From NCBI RefSeq assembly GCF_003119115.1, contig NZ_CP022366.1, forward strand, positions 157,001 through 221,000: a stretch of 64,000 bases of DNA, written 5' to 3'. The DNA comes from Azospirillum sp. TSH58. Lineage in GTDB: Bacteria > Pseudomonadota > Alphaproteobacteria > Azospirillales > Azospirillaceae. The position numbers and the translations under genes are program-made. Below the pieces are notes generated by a model. The model saw only the letters and a list, made by a program, of their open reading frames with translations. It made no database searches and was not told where the DNA came from. Within the stretch, counting starts at the first letter, position 1; each line of letters starts with the position of its first letter. Below, in pieces: positions 17,162 through 23,488 of the stretch.

Positions 17162-17764
17162 TCACCTCAGCAGATAGACGATGGGGTAGAGCAGCACCCA
17201 GATCAGGTCCACCATGTGCCAGAAGGCGGCCCCGGTCTCCAGATTCTCCAGGCTGTCCCACCACGTGACGATGCCCAGGATGATGATCCCCGCGGCGACG
17301 TGCATCGCGTGGAAGCCGGTCAGCAAATAATAGAGCTGGAAGAAGCTGTTGGTCTCCAGCGTGAGGCCCCGGCCGATCTTGTCGCCGTACTCGACCGCCT
17401 TGATGGCGAGGAACACCCCGCCGAGGGCCATCGCGCCAAGCATCGCCGCGCGATGGGAGCGGCCCGAGGCCCGGCGCCGCACGGCGACCGCGACCAGCCA
17501 GCCGCTCGTGACCAGGACCATGGTGTTCACGCCGCCGAGCAGACGGTCCAGCTGCGCCTGCGAGGCGTCGAAGGTCGCCGGGTCGAGGGCGCGCGTCACC
17601 GCGAAGCCGATGAACATCGCCCCGAAGGCCGCCAGCTCCCCCAGGATGAGAATCCACATCATGGGGTTGCCGGGCAGGCTGGAGAGAGGCCCCCAGTCGG
17701 CGGCCTCCCCGTCCGCAGCGCCATCCGCGGCGACCACCGTCGTCGGCGCGGCCGTTTCCGTCAT
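17162..17764 (-). CDS. norE: NorE-like cytochrome oxidase subunit III protein
   Basis: A 200-residue protein, shorter than respiratory subunit III (about 260-290). After about 35 hydrophilic residues it has five hydrophobic helices and the family motifs MMWILILGELAAFGAMFIGF, FQLYYLLTGFHAMHVAAG and FWHMVDLIWVLLYPIVYLL. The five-helix form fits NorE of denitrifiers. It pairs with the COX4-type gene downstream. A perfect palindrome lies about 63-78 bases upstream, where an FNR/NNR-type activator might bind. Confidence 0.8.
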   Translation of the reverse strand: MTETAAPTTVVAADGAADGEAADWGPLSSLPGNPMMWILILGELAAFGAMFIGFAVTRALDPATFDASQAQLDRLLGGVNTMVLVTSGWLVAVAVRRRASGRSHRAAMLGAMALGGVFLAIKAVEYGDKIGRGLTLETNSFFQLYYLLTGFHAMHVAAGIIILGIVTWWDSLENLETGAAFWHMVDLIWVLLYPIVYLLR

Positions 17765-17826
17765 GTCCGCTGTCCTTCCGGAAGTGATGACCGGAAGGGA
17801 CCATGACGCGGGAGAGCGGCGCCGTC

Positions 17827-17842
17827 TTTGCCCGGGGGCAAA
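17827..17842. promoter_or_regulatory. Palindrome TTTGCCCGGGGGCAAA upstream of norE
   Basis: Perfect 7-bp arms around a two-base centre, centred about 70 bases before the norE start. The spacing is right for an activator site, but the arms differ from the FNR/NNR consensus TTGAT-N4-ATCAA. Confidence 0.35.
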
Positions 17843-17905
17843 CTCGCGGACCGTTGCCCATCAGCGGGAGCGGACGGCGCCGGCCGTCAAACGCAGGCCA
17901 TCAGA

Positions 17906-17939
17906 CGCCGATCACTGATAGCCGCCGATCACTGATAGC
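17906..17939. repeat. 17-bp tandem duplication at a gene end
   Basis: The unit CGCCGATCACTGATAGC occurs twice head-to-tail (17906-17922 and 17923-17939). The second copy contains the stop codon of the small minus-strand gene. Confidence 0.85.
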
Positions 17940-18084
17940 CGCCCTTGTCCGCGCGCTCCCGCGCGGCGTCCTCCTGGGCCTTCGTCATCTCCTCCTTGGT
18001 CGCTACCGGCTGGTCGTCGGGCTTGCCGGTCGCGCGGTCGTTCTCGGCTTGCGGTTGGGAGTCGGGGTTGCGGTTGTCGCCCAT
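17929..18084 (-). CDS. Small hydrophilic protein (51 aa)
   Basis: A 51-residue protein starting MGDNRNPDSQPQAENDRATG and ending ADKGGYQ. It is highly charged and probably disordered, with a helical EEMTKAQEDAARERA segment. A strong GGAGG lies eight bases before the ATG at 18084, and codons are G/C-ending, so I believe it is real despite its size. It has no Cys, signal or membrane segment. The composition recalls small stress or general-stress proteins of alphaproteobacteria, but I cannot name a family. Its stop codon sits in a 17-bp tandem duplication. Confidence 0.65.
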   Translation of the reverse strand: MGDNRNPDSQPQAENDRATGKPDDQPVATKEEMTKAQEDAARERADKGGYQ

Positions 18085-18184
18085 CGCGTCATCCTCCGGC
18101 ATGGGGCGGGCCGATGCGGCCCGCCGTAAGCCTCACCAACACGCCCGCGCGCCGGTTGTCTCACCCCTCGCGCTGCATCGGTGG

Positions 18185-19390
18185 TCAGGCGACGATGCCG
18201 GCGTCATGCAGGCGGCCGATCTCGACGGACGGCAGGCCGAGCAGGTCGGCCAGCACCGCGTCGGTGTCCTGCCCCAGGATGGGCGCCGGGCGGTGGTCGG
18301 TGCGCTCGCCCAGGCCGGGGAAGCCAAGGGGCGAACCGGGAACCAGCAGCGGCCCGACCTCGGGCTGCTCGACCTCGCGGAACAGCGGGTTGGCGGTGGA
18401 GCAGCGCGCGTCCTCCGCCACCAGCTGGCCGAAGTCCCGGTACGGACCCCACAGCACGCCCGCCCCGGCGAAGGCGCTCTCCACCTCGGACAGGGTGCGC
18501 GCCGCGAACCAGGGGGCGAGCACGGCGGAGATGGCGTCGCGCGCCACGAACCGCCCGCCCTCGTCGTTCATGTCGACGTCCATCAGCGGGCCGATCATCG
18601 CCAGCCGCTCGGTCAGCCCGGTCGCCTTGCCCAGCGCCTTCCACTGGCGGTTGGAGATGGCGACGACCATCGCCCGCCGCCCGTCGGCGGTGGCGAAATC
18701 GCGGCCGTAGGCGCCGTAGAGGTCGTTGCCCATCGGCGGTCGCACGGCGCCGTTCACCCGGACATCGGCGAGGTAGCCGAGGTTGCCGACGGTCGCCAGC
18801 ATCACGTCGGCCAGCGCCACCGTCACCTCCTGGCCCCGCCCGGTGCGGCGGCGGTGCCGCTCCGCCGCCAGCAGGCCGGTCGCCAGATAGAGGCCGGCGG
18901 CGACGTCCCAGGCCGGCAGCACATGGTTCACCGGCTCACCGCCCCGCCCGGTCGCCATCGGGAAGCCGCTGGCGCAGTTGACGGTGTAGTCGACCGCCGC
19001 CGACCCGTCCGGGTTGCCGGTCAGCCGCAGCATGATCAGGTCGTCGCGCTTGGCCGACAGCGCCTCGTAGCCCATCCAGCCGCTGGCCGGCAGGTTGGTC
19101 AGCAGGAAACCCGCGTTCTCGCCCGAGGCGGTGATGATCGCCTGGGCGATCTCCCGCCCCTCCGGCCGGTCGAGCGCCAGCGTCACCGACCGCTTCGCCT
19201 TGTTCAGCGCGGTCCAGTAGAGGCTGGTGCCGTTCGGCGCCACCGGCCAGCGCCGGTAGTCGATGTTGCCGCCGATCGGGTCGATGCGGATCACCTCCGC
19301 GCCCAGCTGGGCCAGCGTCATGCCGCCCAATGGCGCTGCGATGAAGGCCGACACCTCGACGACGCGCAGATCGGAGAGAAGCGAGGACAT
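18185..19390 (-). CDS. mct: Family III CoA-transferase, mesaconyl-CoA C1-C4 type
   Basis: A 401-residue CaiB/BaiF-type enzyme. The N-terminus 'LRVVEVSAFIAAPLGGMTLA', the block DPIGGNIDYRRWPV, VDYTVNCASGFPMATG, and HVLPAWDVAAGLYLATGLLA with the catalytic Asp correspond, from memory, to mesaconyl-CoA C1-C4 CoA-transferase (2-methylfumaryl-CoA isomerase) of the 3-hydroxypropionate bicycle. That enzyme moves CoA within mesaconyl-CoA so that it can be hydrated to citramalyl-CoA. Start 19390 (MSSLLSDL) is preferred over a 16-residue extension. It lies downstream of the SDR gene and near a methylsuccinyl-CoA-dehydrogenase-like gene, which would supply its substrate. The exact activity is inferred. 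Confidence 0.78.
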   Translation of the reverse strand: MSSLLSDLRVVEVSAFIAAPLGGMTLAQLGAEVIRIDPIGGNIDYRRWPVAPNGTSLYWTALNKAKRSVTLALDRPEGREIAQAIITASGENAGFLLTNLPASGWMGYEALSAKRDDLIMLRLTGNPDGSAAVDYTVNCASGFPMATGRGGEPVNHVLPAWDVAAGLYLATGLLAAERHRRRTGRGQEVTVALADVMLATVGNLGYLADVRVNGAVRPPMGNDLYGAYGRDFATADGRRAMVVAISNRQWKALGKATGLTERLAMIGPLMDVDMNDEGGRFVARDAISAVLAPWFAARTLSEVESAFAGAGVLWGPYRDFGQLVAEDARCSTANPLFREVEQPEVGPLLVPGSPLGFPGLGERTDHRPAPILGQDTDAVLADLLGLPSVEIGRLHDAGIVA

Positions 19391-19430
19391 GGGAGTCTCG
19401 ATCCAGATGGAAACAACGTTGTGGACGGGT

Positions 19431-19517
19431 GCCCCCACCCTAACCCTCCCCCGCTGACGCAGGGGAGGGGACCATTCTCCCTCCCCTGCTTCAGCGGGGG
19501 AGGGTTAGGGTGGGGGC
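19431..19517. repeat. GC-rich intergenic inverted repeat, type A copy 1
   Basis: Perfect 26-bp outer arms (19431-19456 and 19492-19517; left arm begins GCCCCCACCCTAACCCTCCC) with a nested 11-bp pair (GCAGGGGAGGG at 19459-19469 and CCCTCCCCTGC at 19479-19489). It could fold into one long hairpin and may act as a terminator between the SDR and CoA-transferase genes. Confidence 0.9.
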
Positions 19518-19534
19518 AAAGGCCGATGCGATCC

Positions 19535-20287
19535 TTACACGCAGCGCCCGCCGTCGATCTCCAGCACCACGCCGGTCAGGAAGGCCGCCTCGTCCGAGGC
19601 GAGGTAGAGGGCGGCGTTGGCGACGTCGGTCGGCTGGCCCAGGCGGCCCAGCGGCACGATGCCCATCATGCGCGCGCGCTTCTCCGGGGTGTCGCCGCCC
19701 ATGAAGGTGGCGAGCAGCGGCGTCTCGGTGGCGACCGGGGCCAGGGCGCAGACGCGGATGTTGTCCGGCGCCAGCTCCAGCGCCAGCGACTTGGTGATGT
19801 TGTGCACGGCACCCTTGGTCGCGTTGTACCAGACCAGACCCGGACGCGGCCGCAGGCCGGCGGTGGAGCCGAGATTCAGGATCACGCCGGACTTTTGCGC
19901 CCGCATGGTCGCGACCACCGCCTTGGAATAGAGGTAGATCGACTTGACGTTCAGCGCGAAGACGCGGTCGAACTCCTCCTCCGTCACGTTCTCGAACGGG
20001 CCGTTGGCGTGGGTGGAGCCGGCGTTGTTCACCAGGATGTCCAGCCGCCCGAACTTTTCGACGGAGGCGGCGATGGTCATCTCGACATCGGCCATGCGGG
20101 TCACGTTGGCGGCGATGCCGATGGCGGACTCGCCCAGCCGTTCCGCGACCGCCTTGGCGGCGTCGCCGTTGATGTCCACGACCGCGACGCGGGCGCCCTC
20201 GCGCACGAAGGTCTCGGCCATCGCGAGGCCCAGCCCCTGCGCCGCACCGGTGATCAGGGCGACCTTGCCGTCCAGACGCTTCGTCAT
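19535..20287 (-). CDS. SDR-family dehydrogenase
   Basis: A 250-residue classical short-chain dehydrogenase: TGAAQGLG cofactor loop (residues 14-21), Asp38 after the second strand (favours NAD), NNAG (87-90), and the catalytic Ser141, Tyr154 and Lys158 (YNATKGA). The ending 'LTGVVLEIDGGRCV' is typical. Substrate is not predictable; FabG-like hydroxyacyl or sugar/hydroxy-acid oxidation are both possible. It is transcribed with the CoA-transferase gene and preceded by a LysR-type inverted repeat, so it probably belongs to the dicarboxylate/acyl-CoA pathway of 18-36 kb. Confidence 0.88.
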   Translation of the reverse strand: MTKRLDGKVALITGAAQGLGLAMAETFVREGARVAVVDINGDAAKAVAERLGESAIGIAANVTRMADVEMTIAASVEKFGRLDILVNNAGSTHANGPFENVTEEEFDRVFALNVKSIYLYSKAVVATMRAQKSGVILNLGSTAGLRPRPGLVWYNATKGAVHNITKSLALELAPDNIRVCALAPVATETPLLATFMGGDTPEKRARMMGIVPLGRLGQPTDVANAALYLASDEAAFLTGVVLEIDGGRCV

Positions 20288-20349
20288 TCTTGTTTCCTCC
20301 CCAAGGGATTATGTGGTGATGGGGAGGCTATCCGCGCCGCACCGGCCGT

Positions 20350-20371
20350 GCTATGGACCATCCGTCATAGC
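20350..20371. promoter_or_regulatory. LysR-type site GCTATG-N10-CATAGC
   Basis: A 22-bp element with perfect 6-bp arms (20350-20355 and 20366-20371), 63 bases upstream of the SDR start and just after the LysR gene. Interrupted dyads of this size are typical LysR binding sites. Confidence 0.5.
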
Positions 20372-20436
20372 TGCTATCAGCCCGCGCAGCCGTGTCACGC
20401 ACAGCGGGTCATGACCATCGCGTCATGACCATCGAG

Positions 20437-21396
20437 TCAGGGGGCGCTGTTCTCCCCCGCGCTGCCGGGGGCGACGACCTTGCCCTTCAGCACGCCGTTG
20501 GCGACGCATTTCGCCACCTCGGCGTGGATCAGCCGCAGCAGGGCGCGCGTCGCCTTCGACACCGGCTGGTGCAGCGGCGTCGCGGTGACGAGCATGGCGT
20601 GCATGTCCTTCGAGCTGATTTCGCGGGCGATCAGCCGGCCCTGCCGCACCTCGCGGTGGACGGCGCCGAAGGGCAGGATGGTCGAGCCCATGCCCTCCTC
20701 CACCAGCTGCTTGATGGCCGTGACGGAATCGATCTCCATGTCGACCTGCAGGTCGATGTCGGCCCGCCGCACCGCCGCGTCCACCACCCGGCGCAGGCCG
20801 TTCTCCAGCCCCGGCAGCACGAAGCGCAGACCGCCTAGCGTCTCCACCTCGACCGGCCCGTCCTCGCCGGCCACCGCGTCCTTTGCGGACTGGACCAGCA
20901 GCAGATTCTCCACGAGCAGCGGCGAGGACAGCATGCTGCGCCCGCGCCGGGCGTCGTAGAGCACGGCGAGGTCCAGGCGCCCGCCCTCGACCCATTCCAG
21001 CAGCGTGCCGCTGAACACCTCGTGGATGCGCAGCGTGGCGTCGGGGTAGTTCTCGTGGAAGCGGCGGGCCAGCGGCGCCCCCAGCGTGGCGCAGATCGAC
21101 GGCGGAAGGCCCAGCGTGACGGACCCGGTCAGCCGTTCCGACTGGTCCTGGATCTCCTCCTTGATCTCCGACAGGGCGCCCAGCAGATGGCGCACCACGT
21201 CGTAGAGCTTGCGCCCCTGCTGGGTCAGCGAGACGCCGCGCCCATGGCGGTAGAACAGGCTGGTGCGCAGCTCGTGCTCCAGCTTCTGCACCTGCCGGCT
21301 GAGCGCCGGCTGGGTGATGCCAAGCTTGACCGACGCCTTGGAAAAGCTGCCAAGGTCGGCCACCTGAACAAAGTAGCGCAGTTCCAGAAGTTCCAT
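20437..21396 (-). CDS. LysR-family transcriptional regulator
   Basis: A 319-residue protein. The HTH spans residues 1-60 (MELLELRYFVQVADLGSFSK then ASVKLGITQPALSRQVQKLE), followed by a substrate-binding domain. Start 21396 is the family-typical position; a 20-residue upstream extension (MSYRRIRYPTRR...) is rejected. The pattern 'ITQPALSRQVQKLEHELRTSLFYRHGRGVSLTQQG' is close to the Cbl/Nac-like branch. The gene lies in line between the acyl-CoA dehydrogenase and SDR genes, all on one strand, and is the obvious candidate local regulator. An ATAC-GCCG-GTAT dyad at 21440-21451 may be an autoregulatory site. Confidence 0.88.
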   Translation of the reverse strand: MELLELRYFVQVADLGSFSKASVKLGITQPALSRQVQKLEHELRTSLFYRHGRGVSLTQQGRKLYDVVRHLLGALSEIKEEIQDQSERLTGSVTLGLPPSICATLGAPLARRFHENYPDATLRIHEVFSGTLLEWVEGGRLDLAVLYDARRGRSMLSSPLLVENLLLVQSAKDAVAGEDGPVEVETLGGLRFVLPGLENGLRRVVDAAVRRADIDLQVDMEIDSVTAIKQLVEEGMGSTILPFGAVHREVRQGRLIAREISSKDMHAMLVTATPLHQPVSKATRALLRLIHAEVAKCVANGVLKGKVVAPGSAGENSAP

Positions 21397-21508
21397 CGCG
21401 GGAGAGGTCTCGTCGTTCGGCCTCCGGGTCGGATAGCGAATACGCCGGTATGACACAAGCGGAGTCCTGGCAGGTCAGTCCTGCCCGGTCCTCCGCCGTG
21501 TCTCGCGG

Positions 21509-23209
21509 TCAATTGCGCCGGGTGAGCAGGCCGCGCGCCACAACCTGGGCCTGGATTTCCGCCGCCCCTTCGAAAATATTCAGAATACGGGCGTCGCACA
21601 GCACACGGCTGATCGGATATTCCACCGCGTAGCCGTTGCCGCCGTGGATCTGCACCGCGTTGTCGGCGTTCGACCAGGCGACGCGCGCCGCCAGCAGCTT
21701 GGCCATGCCGGCCTCGATGTCGCAGCGGCGGTCGCTGTCCTTCTCGCGCGCGGCGAAGTAGGTGAGCTGGCGGGCGATCATCGTCTCCACCGCCATCCAG
21801 GCGAGCTTGCCGGCGACGCGCGGGAAGGCGGCCAGCGGACGGCCGAACTGGACGCGCTCCTGGGCGTAGCGCAGGCCAAGCTCCATGGCGTTCTGCGCCA
21901 CGCCGACGGCGCGGGCGGCGGTCTGCACACGGGCGGATTCGAAGGTCGCCATGAGCTGCTTGAAGCCCTGGCCCTCGACCTCGCCCAGCAGGTTCTCGCG
22001 CGGCACCGCGAAGCCGTCGAAGCCGATCTCGTACTCCTTCATGCCGCGATAGCCGAGAACCGGAATCTCGCCGCCGCTCATGCCCTCGGCCGGGAAGGGG
22101 TCCGCCTCGGTGCCGCGCGGCTTCTCGGCCAGCAGCATCGACAGGCCGCGGTAGCCGGGGGCGTCCGGGTCGGTGCGCACCAGCAGCGTCATCAGGTCGG
22201 AGCGGCTGGCGTGGGTGATCCAGGTCTTCGCCCCGGTGACGCGGTAGGTGTCGCCGTCCAGCACCGCACGGGTGCGCAGGCTGCCCAGGTCGGACCCGGT
22301 GTTGGGCTCGGTGAAGACGGCGGTCGGCAGGATCTCGCCGGACGCGAGGCGCGGCAGCCAGCGTGCCCGCTGCTCGGCGGTGCCGCCCAGCCGGATCAGC
22401 TCGGCGGCGATCTCCGCGCGGGTGCCGAGCGAGCCGACGCCGATGTAGCCGCGCGACAGCTCCTCCGTCACCACGCACATGGCGAGCTTGCCCATGCCGA
22501 GCCCGCCATCCTCCTCCGGCACGGTCAGGCCGAAGACGCCCATCTCGGCCATCTGCTCGACGACCGGCATCGGGATCAGCTCGTCCTTCAGGTGCCACTC
22601 GTGGGCGTGCGGCTCCACCACGTCGGCGACGAAGCGGCGGAACTGCTCGCGCACCATGTCGAGCGCCTCGTCCTCCAGCGCCGCCTCGCCGAAGCCGCCG
22701 CCGTGCAGCGCGTCGGCCAGCCGTTCGGCGATGCGCAGCCGCAGGGCGGAGGCGTTGCCGGCGGCGATCAGCCGGCGCACCGCGTCGGTGCGGAAGGCGG
22801 CCCGCTCCGCGTCGTCCAGCCCGAAATCGGCGGGGCGGACGATCTCGCCCTGGCTCATCGCCAGACCGCCGTCGAGCTGCGCCAGATACTCGCCGAAGGC
22901 GGCCTGGAGCATGCAGGCCTCCAGCTCGCCCAGCCGGCCGGCGCGGTCCAGCCGCTCCGCCCAGCCCTGCATCTGGCGCAGCGCCTCGGCGTAGGTCGCC
23001 ACCCAGGCGAAGCCGTGCGCCGCCACCTGATGGCGGTCGAGCGCGGCGGCGTCCACGCGCCCGTCCGGCGCCACCAGCGCGGCGACGCCGCGCTCGGCGG
23101 CCTCGGCCAGCCGCGCCACCGCGTCGAGCGCCGCCGCCGTGGTGGACAGCAGGTCGGCCGGAAGGCCGGAGAGCGGAAGCGGGCCGTTGGAGGTTGGGGT
23201 GGACGACAT
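21509..23209 (-). CDS. mcd: Acyl-CoA dehydrogenase, methylsuccinyl-CoA dehydrogenase-like
   Basis: A 566-residue protein, much longer than ordinary acyl-CoA dehydrogenases (about 380-400). Residues 1-170 form the N-terminal extension with 'AAHGFAWVATYAEALRQM' and 'GEYLAQLDGGLAMSQGEIVR', which I recognise from (2S)-methylsuccinyl-CoA dehydrogenase of the ethylmalonyl-CoA pathway. The rest is a standard FAD domain (TEPNTGSDLGSLRTRA, 'YRVTGAKTWITHASRSD', LNIFEGAAEIQAQVVARGLL). It would convert methylsuccinyl-CoA to mesaconyl-CoA and pass electrons to ETF, encoded at 34.5-36.2 kb. Whether it is the central-pathway enzyme or a catabolic paralogue cannot be told from this window. Confidence 0.82.
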   Translation of the reverse strand: MSSTPTSNGPLPLSGLPADLLSTTAAALDAVARLAEAAERGVAALVAPDGRVDAAALDRHQVAAHGFAWVATYAEALRQMQGWAERLDRAGRLGELEACMLQAAFGEYLAQLDGGLAMSQGEIVRPADFGLDDAERAAFRTDAVRRLIAAGNASALRLRIAERLADALHGGGFGEAALEDEALDMVREQFRRFVADVVEPHAHEWHLKDELIPMPVVEQMAEMGVFGLTVPEEDGGLGMGKLAMCVVTEELSRGYIGVGSLGTRAEIAAELIRLGGTAEQRARWLPRLASGEILPTAVFTEPNTGSDLGSLRTRAVLDGDTYRVTGAKTWITHASRSDLMTLLVRTDPDAPGYRGLSMLLAEKPRGTEADPFPAEGMSGGEIPVLGYRGMKEYEIGFDGFAVPRENLLGEVEGQGFKQLMATFESARVQTAARAVGVAQNAMELGLRYAQERVQFGRPLAAFPRVAGKLAWMAVETMIARQLTYFAAREKDSDRRCDIEAGMAKLLAARVAWSNADNAVQIHGGNGYAVEYPISRVLCDARILNIFEGAAEIQAQVVARGLLTRRN

Positions 23210-23295
23210 GGCGCGTTTCCTCGGTTCTTGTTGTTCGGGTCAGCCCGTCTGTCCTCCTTTGGAGGAAGCAGGGCACTCGCATTCGGCCACTATAG

Positions 23296-23472
23296 CCCTC
23301 GCCCCTCCGGGGAGAGGGAGGGGACCCGCGCCGCAGGCGTGGGGAGGGTGAGGGGGACCGGTGCGCCTGCGGCGCACCGCCAAGGGGCATGCTGCCCCTT
23401 GGCAATCCCCTGGCGCGGGCTTGCAGCCCAGGCTGCCCCCTCACCCTTCCCTCTCCCCGGAGGGGAGAGGGA
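23296..23472. repeat. GC-rich intergenic inverted repeat, type B copy 2
   Basis: The left arm (CCTCGCCCCTCCGGGGAGAG and GGGGAGGGTGAGGGGG) is mirrored by CCCCCTCACCCTTCCCTCTC and CCCCGGAGGGGAGAGGG at the right. Inside are shorter hairpins (GTGCGCC-TGC-GGCGCAC and AAGGGGCA-TGC-TGCCCCTT). It fills the gap between the dehydrogenase and E1-like genes. Confidence 0.8.
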
Positions 23473-23488
23473 TTCCAGGGCCGGGGCG

